From Rhodocyclaceae bacterium (GTDB lineage Bacteria > Pseudomonadota > Gammaproteobacteria > Burkholderiales > Rhodocyclaceae): DNA of 64,000 nt. Positions 1 through 11,082 of this stretch are shown piece after piece. Numbering within the stretch: the first letter of the stretch is position 1; each line of letters starts with the position of its first letter. The notes beneath the pieces were generated by a model. It made no database searches and had not been told where the DNA came from. It saw nothing but the letters and a program-made list of their open reading frames with translations. The stretch is taken from the NCBI GenBank assembly GCA_030824275.1, contig JAVBXY010000017.1, positions 62,001-126,000 of the forward strand. The letters run 5' to 3'. The position numbers and the translations under genes were made by a program.

Positions 1-930
1 CTTGATCCTGGCGATCAACTCCTTGCTGCCAACCAGCAGGCCAGCCTGCGGGCCGCCGAGCAGCTTGTCGCCGGAAAACGTGACGAGGTCGGCACCGGCG
101 GCAAAGGTCTCGCGCAGCGTCGGTTCGTGGGGCAGGCCCCAGCGGTCGAGGTCGGTCAGTGTGCCGCTGCCGAGATCCACGACGAAAGGCAAACCGTGTT
201 CATGGGCCAGCGTCGCCAGCTCGTTTTCCGGCACGGCATGGGTGAAGCCCTGGATGGCGTAATTGCTGGCGTGGATTTTCATCAGCATGGCCGTGCGCGG
301 TGTGATGGCCTCAGCGAAATCCTTGAGGTGGGTGCGGTTGGTGGTGCCGACTTCGACGAGTTTGGCGCCGGCCCGCTGCATGATGTCGGGCACGCGAAAG
401 GCGCCGCCAATCTCGATCAGTTCGCCGCGCGAGACGACGACTTCCTTCTTCTGCGCCAGGGTGTTGAGCAGCAGGAAGACGGCGGCGGCATTGTTGTTCA
501 CCACCGTCGCCGCTTCGGCGCCGGTGAGTTCGCAGAGCAGTTCATTGACGATGTCGTCGCGATCACCCCGACCGCCGGAGGCGATGTCGTATTCGAGGGC
601 GCAGGCACTGCGGGCCGCCGTCGCCATGGCCTCGATGGCTTCTTCGGGCAGCACGGCGCGGCCGAGGTTGGTGTGCAGCACGGTGCCCGTGAGATTGAAG
701 ACAGCACGCAGTTTCGGCTGCGCCATCGCCGTCACGCCAGCGCCGACTTTTTCGATAATTTCGGTTTCGGCGGGCAGCGGTGCGCCGGCTTTCACTGCGT
801 CGCGCGCGGCGGCGAGTGCCGCGCGCACGATGCCAGTGACGAGGGCGCGGCCGTGGACGTCGATCAATGCCGCCAGCGCCGGGGTGGCGAGCAGACGGTC
901 GACGGAAGGGAGCTTGGAGAGATTGGTCAT
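1..930 (-). CDS. selA: L-seryl-tRNA(Sec) selenium transferase SelA (3' end outside window)
   Basis: SelA is the cytoplasmic PLP enzyme that converts Ser-tRNA(Sec) to Sec-tRNA(Sec) with selenophosphate. The 310 codons present begin at ATG 930 ([17 protein letters not shown]) and run off the left edge; the family has about 460-475 residues, so roughly a third is missing. Family motifs are clear: [15 protein letters not shown] near residue 83, [16 protein letters not shown] near 145, and [16 protein letters not shown] near 286-301, whose Lys (about 289) is the expected PLP lysine. The N-terminal domain carries a copy of the dispersed 25-bp motif, read as EKVGAGVTA (727-752). It is co-directional with a selenocysteine formate dehydrogenase, its obvious client. 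selB and the tRNA(Sec) gene are not in the window and may lie further left. Confidence 0.96.
   Translation of the reverse strand, partial: MTNLSKLPSVDRLLATPALAALIDVHGRALVTGIVRAALAAARDAVKAGAPLPAETEIIEKVGAGVTAMAQPKLRAVFNLTGTVLHTNLGRAVLPEEAIEAMATAARSACALEYDIASGGRGDRDDIVNELLCELTGAEAATVVNNNAAAVFLLLNTLAQKKEVVVSRGELIEIGGAFRVPDIMQRAGAKLVEVGTTNRTHLKDFAEAITPRTAMLMKIHASNYAIQGFTHAVPENELATLAHEHGLPFVVDLGSGTLTDLDRWGLPHEPTLRETFAAGADLVTFSGDKLLGGPQAGLLVGSKELIARIK
727..752 (-). repeat. Dispersed 25-bp motif, copy 1 (inside selA)
   Basis: Reads AAAAAGTCGGCGCTGGCG followed by TGACGGCG on the minus strand; it lies in frame in selA and encodes [10 protein letters not shown] near-perfect match to the motif consensus. 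Confidence 0.8.
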
Positions 931-967
931 GGGTTTCACCCGCACCGGGCAGAAACGTGGAGGAAGT

Positions 968-1747
968 TTAAGGTCGGCTGGCCTGGTAGTGCTTGATCCA
1001 GTCGGCGATGCTCTTGGTGACGCTGGCTTCGATGCCCTGGAACTGATGGTAGCCGCCGTAACAGGGATTGCCGTTGTTGGTGCCACCATCGGCGTCGATC
1101 AGCTCGACCCTCGGCGCGGCCTTCAAGGCGGCCTTGAGTTCGGGCATGGCGGCATAGGGTGTCACCGCGCAGGCATCGGTCTTGTGATGAACGATGAGGA
1201 CCGGTACCGCGATCTCGGCCAGAGGCGCGAGCAACACCGAATGAGCGCCAGCAAACGGGGCCTTGGTGGTGGATGAGGTCAGCACCACGCCATCCGGCCC
1301 CTTGCCCTTGAGCAGGCCGGCGGCCGCCGCGGCGGACAGGGAGCCATTGCTGGTGCCCATTGCCCAGACGGGAAGTTTGGCTTTTTCACGCAGGAAGGCG
1401 ATCAGGGCCGCATTGTCCTCGGCATGCTCCTTCGAGTCGCGGAAACTGTCGAGGTTGCGCCGATCCGTCGGCACGTCCGCTATCAACACGCTGATGTCAT
1501 TGTCGGTAAAACGCTTCGCACCGCCGGACAGGAAACCCGTGTCCACGCGCATCGAGCCGTTGGCGAAGATGCCGATGGCGCCGCCGCCGCCCTGGAAGAG
1601 CACGGCGGTCGCCACCGGTTTCGCCGCCGGTGCATAGACAGCGCGCACCGTGACGCCGGGCCGGGTGGGGATGTCATGCACCTCGATCTGGGCCTGGGCG
1701 CTCGCAGCGGCGGTCAGGCAAGAGAGGGTGAAGAGCAGACGGCGCAA
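968..1747 (-). CDS. Secreted alpha/beta-hydrolase family protein
   Basis: A 259-residue protein with a clear signal peptide ([19 protein letters not shown], likely cleaved after AQA). The rest resembles an alpha/beta hydrolase: a nucleophile elbow G-T-S-N-G-S (Ser near residue 133), a late acidic segment ([11 protein letters not shown]) and a terminal His in YGGYHQFQG as possible catalytic His. Cys pairs in DACAV and NPCYGG could form a periplasmic disulfide. It lies 4 nt after fdhE and 37 nt before selA, so it is probably co-transcribed with the selenoprotein module, where it is not a standard member. The substrate cannot be told from sequence. Confidence 0.75.
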   Translation of the reverse strand: MRRLLFTLSCLTAAASAQAQIEVHDIPTRPGVTVRAVYAPAAKPVATAVLFQGGGGAIGIFANGSMRVDTGFLSGGAKRFTDNDISVLIADVPTDRRNLDSFRDSKEHAEDNAALIAFLREKAKLPVWAMGTSNGSLSAAAAAGLLKGKGPDGVVLTSSTTKAPFAGAHSVLLAPLAEIAVPVLIVHHKTDACAVTPYAAMPELKAALKAAPRVELIDADGGTNNGNPCYGGYHQFQGIEASVTKSIADWIKHYQASRP

Positions 1748-1751
1748 GCGT

Positions 1752-2675
1752 TCAGCCTCCGGGTATCAGCAGCAGGTTGGGGCCGGAACGGGAATAGCCG
1801 GCTTCGTCGAGCAGGATGTCCAGGGCCAGGGTGGCGAGGTCGTCCGCCACTGGGTCCACGCCGCCTTTTTCCGTGTAGACGATCTTCAGGTAGCTCTTGC
1901 AGGACTCACAGGTTTCGCCACGGACGGCACCGCGTTGCTGGAGACCTTCGCCCTCCAGTTCGCGATAGCCGATGTTTTCGTTGGCGTCGCAAGCAGCGCA
2001 CTTGACGCGGACCAGATTCCATTCGGTGTTGCACAAGGCGCAATGCAGGTAGCGCAGATTCGCTACTTCGCCCACATGCCTGACCACACTGGCGACGGGC
2101 AGGAAGCCGCAGCAGGGGCAGACACCGGGCGCGTCGATGGCGGCAATGGCCGGGCTGCCGAGGCGGGATGCGCCAGCGGTCCACAGCACTTGCAGGGCGG
2201 CGCCGACATAGGGCAGCAGGGCGGCGTCCTCGCCGTAGAGCTCGGTGCGCAGCACGCGGTCGGCAAGCTGGTCGAGGTGTTCGTTGTCGAAGCCGAGCAG
2301 GCGGGACAGATCCCAGCGGGCGACTTCGGGCGCCAGCGGGCTGACGGCAGCAATGATCTGGCGCAAGGTGGCGCGCCAGGCAGGATCGCGCGGCCAAGAT
2401 TGGGCCGGCAGCGGCGGCATGCGGTGCTCGCGAGCGCGGGCCAGCAGGTCTGCGTCGGGCAGGGCGATGAGCGGGAACTCGGTCAGGGCCGAGTGCTGGG
2501 CGCGGGAGAGTTCGGCCAGGAAGCGCAGCCAGTCGCCGAGGACATGGCCATCGGCCAACTGGTCGAAGCGGGCGGCGCGATTGGCGAAAACCGTGGCGGC
2601 GTCCGGCGTGATGACTTGCGGCGGCTCGCTCGACGATTTGATCGGAATGATGGGAGATTCGATGGTGGCGCTCAT
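1752..2675 (-). CDS. fdhE: Formate dehydrogenase accessory protein FdhE
   Basis: FdhE is a cytoplasmic, iron-binding, rubredoxin-like factor needed for maturation of respiratory formate dehydrogenases. The C-terminal half has the four Cys pairs typical of the family: CPCC, CALC, CAAC and CESC, followed by the usual acidic/hydrophobic end (ADDLATLALDILLDEAG). With the start at ATG 2675 (MSATIESPIIPIKSS) the length is 307 residues, close to E. coli FdhE; an in-frame ATG at 2723 would add 16 residues unlike the family. Neither start has a strong ribosome site. It follows fdnI in the same direction, so it is probably the fourth gene of the fdn operon. Confidence 0.93.
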   Translation of the reverse strand: MSATIESPIIPIKSSSEPPQVITPDAATVFANRAARFDQLADGHVLGDWLRFLAELSRAQHSALTEFPLIALPDADLLARAREHRMPPLPAQSWPRDPAWRATLRQIIAAVSPLAPEVARWDLSRLLGFDNEHLDQLADRVLRTELYGEDAALLPYVGAALQVLWTAGASRLGSPAIAAIDAPGVCPCCGFLPVASVVRHVGEVANLRYLHCALCNTEWNLVRVKCAACDANENIGYRELEGEGLQQRGAVRGETCESCKSYLKIVYTEKGGVDPVADDLATLALDILLDEAGYSRSGPNLLLIPGG

Positions 2676-2775
2676 GGGATGGGGAGTGTGAAACAGGCTG
2701 CGAGACCGCGAGACCAAGACCAAGGGGCCTCGCGGTTCGTCGAGCTTACATCAGGAAGGACGGCGCATTGGCCGC

Positions 2776-3396
2776 TTATTTACCAGTCATCTGGCGATAC
2801 CAGCCGCGATGGTGTTGCTTGGCCCAGGCGCGCGTCACCGTGCCGTACCACATGGCGCGGATGGTGCCCTTGACCCAGATGGCGGCATAGACGTGGACCA
2901 TGATGAAGCCGATCATCGCCGCTGCCACCGCTGCATGCACCACGGCGCCGAGGCGCACCGCATCCACCGGGAAGTTGAAGTAGGCGCGCCACAGCAGGAT
3001 GCCGGAGACGAAGAGCAGGGCCACGCTGGCAGCCATGACCCAGAACATCGCCTTCTGGCCACCGTTGTACTTGCCCTGTTCCGGCATGTTGTGGTCGTCG
3101 CCATTCACCATCTCGCCCACCCGTGCCAGCCATTCCTTGTCCGCCGGGGTCATGGTGTTCAATGACTTGAAGCGGAAGAACATGCCGAGGAAGGAGAGTG
3201 TCATCAGCACTCCGATGAAGGGGTGCAGGATGCGCGCCCATACCCCGCCGCCGAACAACTGGGCGAGAGGGAAGAAGGCCGGATGGAAGAAAGCCAGTCC
3301 CGAGAGGCCGAGCAGGATGAAGCAGATACCCACGACCCAGTGGTTGGCCCGCTCGTGCGCCGTATAGCGTTGCAGGTCCTTCGGATTGCGGATCAT
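2776..3396 (-). CDS. fdnI: Formate dehydrogenase cytochrome b556 (gamma) subunit
   Basis: Membrane subunit of the FdnGHI/FdoGHI-type complex: it takes electrons from the beta subunit through two b hemes and reduces quinone. The 206 residues contain four hydrophobic segments (about 20-40, 55-75, 115-135 and 150-172). His residues in likely heme-ligand positions include ERANHW (residue 18), RILHPFIG in helix 2, and [13 protein letters not shown] in helix 4. Its ATG overlaps the end of fdnH by 4 bp, indicating translational coupling. Length matches E. coli FdnI (217) and FdoI (211). The fnd/fdo distinction cannot be made from the sequence alone. Confidence 0.95.
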   Translation of the reverse strand: MIRNPKDLQRYTAHERANHWVVGICFILLGLSGLAFFHPAFFPLAQLFGGGVWARILHPFIGVLMTLSFLGMFFRFKSLNTMTPADKEWLARVGEMVNGDDHNMPEQGKYNGGQKAMFWVMAASVALLFVSGILLWRAYFNFPVDAVRLGAVVHAAVAAAMIGFIMVHVYAAIWVKGTIRAMWYGTVTRAWAKQHHRGWYRQMTGK

Positions 3397-4280
3397 TTTG
3401 CGTCCTCCTTCTCGAGTTCGTCCTCAAGTTCCTTGGAGACCTCGTTCGGCCCCTTGGTGACGTAGTGGAACAGGCTGCCCAGTGCCACGGCAGCCATGGC
3501 CACCGTCGCCAGCGGTTTGGCGAAGCCCTTCCACAAGCCGACCAGCGGGCTGATGGAGGGGTTGTCCGGCAAACCACTGTAGAGCTCCGGCCGGTCGGCG
3601 TGGTGCAGCACGTACATCACGTGCGTGCCGCCGACGCCTTGCGGATCGTAGAGCCCGGCCTTGTCGTAGCCGCGCGACTTGAGGTCCACCAGGCGCTTGT
3701 CGGCGTAGTCCTTCATCTGTTCCTTGGAGCCGAACTGGATGGCGCCGGTGGGACAGACCTTGGCGCAGGCCGGAGCCTGGCCGACGGCCACGCGGTCGGA
3801 GCACAGCGAGCACTTGTAGGCCTTGTTGTCCTCCTTGGAAATGCGTGGCACGTTGAAGGGACAGCCGGTCACGCAGTAGCCGCAGCCGATGCAGTTTTCC
3901 TGATGGAAATCCACGATGCCGTTGGCGTACTGGATGATGGCGCCGGGGGCCGGACAGGCCTTGAGGCAGCCGGGGTCGGCGCAGTGCATGCAACCGTCCT
4001 TGCGGATCAGCCATTCGAGCTTGCCCTTCTCCTCGACCTCGGCATAGCGCATCACGGTCCAGGACTTGGCGGTCAGGTCCACGGGGTTGTCATACACCCC
4101 GGAACAGCTGCCCACTTCGTCGCGGATGTCGTTCCACTCCATGCACGCCACCTGGCAGGCCTTGCAGCCGATGCAGGCGGAGACGTCGATGAGCTTCGCC
4201 ACTTCCGTGGTCTGCCGCACGCCGGGAGGCGGCGTGGTCGTCGCCGAGCGGCGGGCGATATCTAAACTTTGCAGTGCCAT
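3393..4280 (-). CDS. fdnH: Formate dehydrogenase iron-sulfur (beta) subunit
   Basis: A 295-residue electron-transfer subunit carrying four [4Fe-4S] clusters. Ferredoxin-type Cys runs are visible: [35 protein letters not shown] and CSLCSDR...CAKVC. A single hydrophobic helix near the C-terminus ([19 protein letters not shown], about 255-275) anchors it to the membrane, followed by an acidic tail, as in E. coli FdnH. It lies between fdnG (12-nt gap) and fdnI (4-bp overlap), the standard order. It relays electrons from the molybdenum/tungsten subunit to the cytochrome. Confidence 0.97.
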   Translation of the reverse strand: MALQSLDIARRSATTTPPPGVRQTTEVAKLIDVSACIGCKACQVACMEWNDIRDEVGSCSGVYDNPVDLTAKSWTVMRYAEVEEKGKLEWLIRKDGCMHCADPGCLKACPAPGAIIQYANGIVDFHQENCIGCGYCVTGCPFNVPRISKEDNKAYKCSLCSDRVAVGQAPACAKVCPTGAIQFGSKEQMKDYADKRLVDLKSRGYDKAGLYDPQGVGGTHVMYVLHHADRPELYSGLPDNPSISPLVGLWKGFAKPLATVAMAAVALGSLFHYVTKGPNEVSKELEDELEKEDAK

Positions 4281-4292
4281 TTAGTTATCTCC

Positions 4293-7200
4293 TCACGCTT
4301 TCTCGATGTTGACCAGGAACGCCTTGAACTCCGGCGTCTGCGCATTGGCGTCACCGACGAAGGGCGTCAGCGTATTGACGATGTAGCCCGACTTGGCGAC
4401 GCCCTTGAAGCCCCAGTGATTGGGCAGGCCGACGGTGTGCACCTTCTTGCCGTCCACGTCCAGTGCCTTGATCCGCTTGGTGACCACAGCCACGGCCTTG
4501 ATGAAGCCGCGCATGCTGCGCACCTTGACCTTGTCGCCGGAGGCGATGCCCTTTTCCTTCGCCAGCTCCTCGCCGATCTCGACGAACTGTTCCGGCTGCA
4601 CCACGGCATTCAGCTTCGAATGCTTGGTCCAGTAGTGGAAATGCTCGACCAGTCGATAGGTGGTGGCGACGTAGGGGAAGTCCTTGGCCTTGCCGAACAC
4701 CTCCATGTCGCCCTTGTACACGCGGGCAGCCGGATTGCTGGTCGCCTTCGGGTTGTTGGGATGGAAGGGGTTCTTGTCCAGCGGCGTCTCGAAGGGCTCG
4801 TAGTGCTCGGGGAAAGGCCCGTCGGCCATGGCCGGTGCGAACAGCCGCGCCACGCCCTCGGGATTCATGATGAAGGGCATCACGCCTTCCTCGGGTGCTG
4901 CGTCGGGCCGCATGTCGGGCACGTCATTGCCGACCCACTTGCCGCCCGCCCATTTCAACAAGGTACGCTTTGCATCCCAGGGTTTGCCAGCCAAGTCGGC
5001 CGACGCACGGTTATAGATGATGCGTCGATTGACTGGCCAGGCGTAGCCCCAGTTCAGCGTCTGGCCGAGACCGGACGGATCGCTGTTGTCGCGCTTGGCG
5101 GTGTTGTTGCCGCCTTGCGACCAGGAGCCGCAATAGATCCAGTTGCCGCAACTCGTTGAGCCATCATCGCGCAATAGACCGAAAGTACCCAACTGCTCGC
5201 CGGCCTTGACCAGAACCTTGGTCTTGTCCTTCGGATCGAGCACGTCGGTCAGCGCCTTGCCGTTGATTTCCATCAACAGCTCTTCGGGCGCCGGCTTGCC
5301 GGGAATGCGATAGGGCCAGGTGAGGCCCATCATCGCGTCCGGGAACTTGCCGCCGTCCTTGGCATACATCTCCTTGAGCTTGAGGAAAAGCGAGGCCAGG
5401 ATTTCGACATCGCGCTTCGATTCGCCCGGACCGTCAGCCGCCTTCCAGTGCCACTGGATGACGCGACCCGAGTTGGTGAAGGAGCCCGTGTCCTCGGCGA
5501 AGAGGTTGCAGGGCAGGCGGAAGACCTCGGTCTGAATCTTCGAGGAATCCACTTCGTTGAACTCGGCGTGGTTCTTCCAGAACTCCGAGGTATCGGTCGT
5601 CAGCGGATCGATGACGACGAGATACTTGAGCTTGGCCAGCGCGTCGCCCACCTTCTTTTTGTTCGGAATCGAGGCCAGCGGGTTGTAGCCCTGACAGACG
5701 AAGCCGTTCATCTTGCCCTGGTGCATGCGCTCGAAGATGGCCAGCGTGTCATAGGCCCCGTCGATCTTTGGCAGCCAGTCGAAGGCGTAGTCGTTCTTGT
5801 CGGTCGCCGCGTTGCCGTACCAGGCCTTTTGCAGACTGGTGAACCACTTCGGGTAGTTCTGCGCGAAGTTCATCTGGTTCGGCCGCAAGGCTTTCGGCGT
5901 ACGCTTTTCCAGATAAGTCTTGCGATCGACATCGGCTTCGTTGGGCGAAGTCAGATAGCCAGGCAGATTGGCGCCGAACAGACACATGTCGGTGATGCCT
6001 TGCACGTTGGCGTGCCCGCGCAGCGCATTGATGCCGCCGCCGGCCATGCCCATGTTGCCGAGCAGAATCTGGATCAGGGCCATGGTGCGGATGTTCTGCG
6101 AACCTTTGGAATGCTCCGTCCAGCCCAGCGCGTAGAGGATCGTCATGGTCTTGTTCGGTGCGGCCGTCTCGGCCATCATCTCGCAGACCTTGAGGAAGGC
6201 GTCCTTCGGCGTACCGGTGACCTTGCTGACCAACTCCGGCGTGTAGCGGCTGTAGTGCTTCTTCATCAGCTGGAACACGCAGTTCGGGTCCTGCATCGTT
6301 TCGTCGACCTTGGCGTAACCGTCCTTGTCCAGCTGGTAGCTCCAGGTGTCCTTGGCGTAGTTGCGTTTCTCCGCGTTGTAGCCGGAGAAGATGCCATCCT
6401 CGAACTTGAAGTCGGGATTGATCAGGAAAGTCGCGTTGCTGTAGTGCTTGACGTACTCGTGGTGAATCTTGTCCTTGCTCAGCAAGTAATTGATGACGCC
6501 GCCAAGAAAGGCGATGTCAGCGCCGGAACGGATCGGCGCGTAGTAGTCGGCGACAGCGGCGGAACGCGTAAAGCGCGGGTCGACGACGACCAGCTTGGCC
6601 TTGCGTTCCTTCTTTGCCTCGATTACCCATTTGAATCCACAGGGATGCGCTTCGGCGGCATTGCCACCCATCACGATCACGAGGTCGGCATTCTTGATGT
6701 CGACCCAGTGGTTGGTCATCGCACCTCGTCCAAACGTCGGGGCCAAACTGGTCACCGTGGGCGAGTGTCAGATGCGTGCTTGAGTTTCGAAGGCGACGGC
6801 GCCGAGGCCGCGAAGTATCTTGTGGGTGAGGTAACCGGTTTCGTTGTTGGCGGCAGAGGATGCCAGGAAGCCGAAGGTGTTCCAGCGATTGACCGTTGTG
6901 CCGGCGGCATTCTTCTCGACGAAGTTGGCGTCGCGGTCGGCCTTCATGTGCTTGGTGATACGGGTGATGGCGTCATCCCAGGAGATGCGCTTCCACTCGT
7001 TGCTGCCGGCTTCGCGCACTTCGGGATACTTGAGCCGGTTCGGGCTCTTGACCATGTCGAGCAGGCCGGCGCCTTTCGGGCACAGCGTGCCGCGATTGAC
7101 GGGATTATCGGGATCGCCCTCGATGTGGATGATGTCCGCTTTCGCGTTCTTGGACTTGTCACCCGTGGTGTAGATCAGCACCCCACAGCTCACCGAGCAG

Positions 7201-7355
7201 TAGGGACACATGTTGCGGGTTTCCGTGGCGCGGGCGAGCTTGAAGCTGCGCACCTCCGCCAGGGCCGGCGCGGGCGAGAATCCCATCAGGGCAATACTCG
7301 AACCGCTGAGACCGGCGCCGCAGATCTTGAAGAACTGCCGCCGTGAAACTTGCAT
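4293..7355 (-). CDS. fdnG: Formate dehydrogenase catalytic (alpha) subunit, selenoprotein
   Basis: Oxidises formate to CO2 at a Mo/W-bis-MGD centre on the periplasmic side. The gene has 1021 codons including an in-frame TGA at 6768-6770 that should be read as selenocysteine: the context TQARI-U-HSPTVTSLAPTFGRG matches the catalytic Sec site of E. coli FdnG. Read as a stop it would yield two false ORFs (224 and 821 codons). The start at ATG 7355 has a good ribosome site (AAAGGAGACAAACC) and gives a twin-arginine signal (SRRQFFK). A [4Fe-4S] motif CPYCSVSC...GTLCPKG lies near 52-98. Length 1020 aa versus 1015 in E. coli. selA in the same cluster supports Sec decoding. It heads the run fdnG-H-I-fdhE. 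Confidence 0.97.
6722..6770 (-). promoter_or_regulatory. Selenocysteine UGA codon and putative bacterial SECIS hairpin
   Basis: The UGA is complement 6768-6770. Directly after it, CACTCG (6767-6762) can pair with CGAGGTG (6728-6722) with one bulge; inside this, ACG/CGT and CCA/TGG pairs close toward a small apical loop GTT. A hairpin just 3' of UGA inside the coding sequence is what SelB needs in bacteria. The UGA call is firm from the protein context; the exact fold was drawn by eye. Confidence 0.75.
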
Positions 7356-7581
7356 TGGTTTGTCTCCTTTCGTTTTTTCGGCACAGGGGCCGATTTGCTT
7401 CCATTGCAAAATCCACACCACGAGGCGGCCCATTTTCACGACAAGGACTTACCGCTTTGCAGCATTTGCCACTGAGACAAAATGTCCCGGCCAGAATGGC
7501 GCGATGGAACTTTTTGTCTGCCATTGCAAAGCCTCCTGGAATTGACGATCATGGCCGGTACATAAAAATAGGAGGAGACCG
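7356..7581. promoter_or_regulatory. Divergent intergenic region between fdnG and the two-component operon
   Basis: A 226-bp region that must hold both the fdn promoter and the regulator promoter. It contains a short inverted repeat GACA-AAA-TGTC (near 7476) and a nearby TTTTTGTCTGCC. I could not find a convincing -24/-12 sigma-54 promoter: the best GG-N10-GC match on the fdn side (TGGAAGCAAATCGGC) lacks the TTGC half. The plus-strand regulator has a strong ribosome site GGAGGAGACCG. Confidence 0.5.
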
Positions 7582-8973
<1,392 letters not shown>

Positions 8974-8980
8974 CGGCATC

Positions 8981-11005
8981 GTGAGTAGCCTGATCGCCGC
9001 CTTTCGCGAGCGCTTCCACGGTTCGCTGCGGGTCAAGCTCGTCGCCCTGGCGCTGCTGCCGTTGCTGGTGGCGGTGCCGATGGTGATTGGCATTCTCGCC
9101 AGTTGGGGCGCGGTGTATTTCGACCGCCTGCTGATCACCAAGGTGCGCAGTGACCTCGCTGTGGCGCACGGCTATTTCGATCAGGTCAAGGAAGGCGTTG
9201 GCCGTCGCGTTGAATCCCTGGCCGCATCCGAGCGCTTGGCCCGACGCCTGCGCGAGCGGCCGACCACGGCGGCGCTGACCGATCTGCTGCGCGAGACGCA
9301 ACAGCAGTTGCGGGTGGATTTCCTGATCCTGCTCGATGCCCAGGGCCGGGTGCGTGCCGCCAGTGCCGGGCCGGCGCCGGGCCATGTCCTGGCTGAATCC
9401 AAAGTGGTGCGACGTGCCTTCGCCGGCCACGCCGACACGGAGGTGGATATTTTCAGCGCGGTGGAGCTGGCCATGATCGATCCACAACTGGTCGAAAAGG
9501 CGCGGACGCCCTTGATCGCCACGAAGAATGCATTACCCACGCCGCGTACCGAGGAGACGCGCGGCATGGTCATCCACGCCGGCGCGCCGGCCGCTGGTGG
9601 CCATGTGCTGGTGGGCGGTCTGCTGCTGAACAAAAACCTGGATTTCGTGGACCGCATCAACGACATCGTCTATCCCGAGGGCTCGCTGCCCCTGGGTAGC
9701 GCCGGTACCGCCACGCTGTTTCTCGACGATGTGCGCGTTGCCACCAACGTCCGCCTGTTCGAGGGCGAGCGGGCCATCGGCACCCGCGTCTCCGCCAGCG
9801 TGCGGCACACCGTGCTCGAGGAGGGCAAGACCTGGCTCGACCGCGCCTTCGTGGTCAAGGATTGGTACGTCTCCGCCTACGAGCCGATCATCGACAGTCG
9901 CGGCGAGCGTGCCGGCATGCTCTACGTCGGCTTCCTCGAAGCGCCCTTCCAGCAGGCGCGGCAGGTAGCGCTGGCGCTGGTGGTGGTGCTCTTCGTCCTC
10001 GCCGTCGCCGGTGCCGCCTTCGTCTCCTTGCGCCTGGCGCGGCACGTCTCGCAACCGGTCGAGCGCATGCACGGCACCATGAGCGCCATCGAAGCCGGGC
10101 AGATCGAAACCCGTGTTGGCGCCGTCGCCGGCGAAGACGAACTGGCCGAACTCGCTGCCCACTTTGATCGTCTGCTCGACCGTCTGGCGGCGCAGACCGA
10201 CGCCCTGCAACGCTGGGGCAGCGAACTCGACGGCAAGGTCGCCGAGCGTACGCGGGAGCTGGCCGCCGCCAACGATTCCCTGCGCTCTGCCCAGCAGCGC
10301 CTCGTCATGTCGGAAAAGCTCGCCGCCATCGGCCAGCTCGCCGCTGGCGTCGCCCACGAGATCAACAATCCGGTGGCGGTGATCCAGGGCAACCTCGATG
10401 TATTGCGCGAAACCCTCGGCCCCGCCGCCGAGCCGGCCATGGCCGAGATCCGCCTGATCCAGGACCAGGTCTTCCGCATTCGCTTGATCGTCACCAAGCT
10501 GCTCCAGTTCGCCCGTCCCGCCGAGTATGTCGGCTTCATGGAGCCGGTGCGGCTCGACCAGGTGGTGCAGGACAGCTTGGTGCTGGTCGCGCACCAGATG
10601 AAGAAGACCAGCGTCGCCGTGATGCAGGAACTGCGTGCGACGCGGCCAGTGACGGTGAATCGCAACGAATTGCAGCAGGTGCTGATCAACCTGATGGTGA
10701 ACGCGCTGCAAGCCATGCCCGACGGCGGCACTCTGGCGCTGGCGACCGGCGACCGCGAGGTGGATGGCGTCGCCGGCGGCTTTGTCGCCGTCGCCGACAG
10801 CGGGCGCGGCATCAGCGCCGAGGATCGTGCCCGGCTCTTCGATCCCTTCTTCACTACCAAGGCCGGCGAAGGCACCGGCCTCGGCCTCTGGGTCAGCCTT
10901 GGCCTGGTGCAGCGCTACGGCGGCCGCATCGATGTGGATTCGCCGGCCACGGGTGGCTCCGTGTTTTCCGTCTGGCTACCGAACGAATCGACGCCTACGG
11001 GCTGA
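8981..11005 (+). CDS. Membrane sensor histidine kinase with extracytoplasmic Cache-like domain
   Basis: Sensor partner of the sigma-54 regulator just upstream. I place the start at GTG 8981 (MSSLIAAFRERFHGS), 7 nt after the regulator stop, giving 674 aa. Layout: TM helix about 20-42; long periplasmic sensor region about 43-325, probably a double Cache fold; second TM helix (ALALVVVLFVLAVAGAAFV, about 328-347); HAMP; short coiled-coil; HisKA with phospho-acceptor His near 457 in GVAHEINNPVAV; HATPase with GRGISAEDRARLF and GTGLGLWVSLG. The HEINNP box is the class common with NtrC-type regulators. The stop codon runs into a copy of the dispersed motif, then a terminator. The ligand is unknown. 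Confidence 0.9.
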   Translation: MSSLIAAFRERFHGSLRVKLVALALLPLLVAVPMVIGILASWGAVYFDRLLITKVRSDLAVAHGYFDQVKEGVGRRVESLAASERLARRLRERPTTAALTDLLRETQQQLRVDFLILLDAQGRVRAASAGPAPGHVLAESKVVRRAFAGHADTEVDIFSAVELAMIDPQLVEKARTPLIATKNALPTPRTEETRGMVIHAGAPAAGGHVLVGGLLLNKNLDFVDRINDIVYPEGSLPLGSAGTATLFLDDVRVATNVRLFEGERAIGTRVSASVRHTVLEEGKTWLDRAFVVKDWYVSAYEPIIDSRGERAGMLYVGFLEAPFQQARQVALALVVVLFVLAVAGAAFVSLRLARHVSQPVERMHGTMSAIEAGQIETRVGAVAGEDELAELAAHFDRLLDRLAAQTDALQRWGSELDGKVAERTRELAAANDSLRSAQQRLVMSEKLAAIGQLAAGVAHEINNPVAVIQGNLDVLRETLGPAAEPAMAEIRLIQDQVFRIRLIVTKLLQFARPAEYVGFMEPVRLDQVVQDSLVLVAHQMKKTSVAVMQELRATRPVTVNRNELQQVLINLMVNALQAMPDGGTLALATGDREVDGVAGGFVAVADSGRGISAEDRARLFDPFFTTKAGEGTGLGLWVSLGLVQRYGGRIDVDSPATGGSVFSVWLPNESTPTG

Positions 11006-11029
11006 AAAGTCGGCGCTGATGGTACGGCG
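11005..11029 (+). repeat. Dispersed 25-bp motif, copy 3 (on the stop codon of the kinase gene)
   Basis: AAAAGTCGGCGCTGATGG + TACGGCG. The first A is the last base of the TGA stop, so the motif sits exactly at the gene's 3' end, before the terminator. Confidence 0.8.
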
Positions 11030-11040
11030 AGCGGCAACAA

Positions 11041-11066
11041 AAAAGCCAGGCCGCAGCCTGGCTTTT
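11041..11066. terminator. Bidirectional intrinsic terminator
   Basis: AAAAGCCAGGC, loop CGCA, GCCTGGCTTTT: a perfect 11-bp stem with A and T runs on the two flanks. It serves the histidine kinase gene on the plus strand and the convergent Liv-type binding-protein gene on the minus strand. Confidence 0.93.
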
Positions 11067-11082
11067 ACCGAAGCAGGAACGC

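Noticed and set aside
5448-7346. A long open frame on the plus strand antisense to fdnG
   Set aside because: It is a GC-rich shadow: repetitive Val/Gly/Arg/Asp composition and no family match, while the minus strand encodes an unmistakable formate dehydrogenase. The same applies to the long antisense frames over fdnH, the kinases, liuD, phaC, argS and the protease gene.
4293-7355. fdnG read as a pseudogene broken by a stop codon
   Set aside because: The TGA is at the catalytic selenocysteine position and selA is adjacent; the frame and length are otherwise intact.
7381-7420. A sigma-54 promoter for fdnG (TGGAAGCAAATCGGC)
   Set aside because: The GG-N10-GC spacing is met but the TTGC half of the -12 element is absent, and random matches to this short pattern are frequent.
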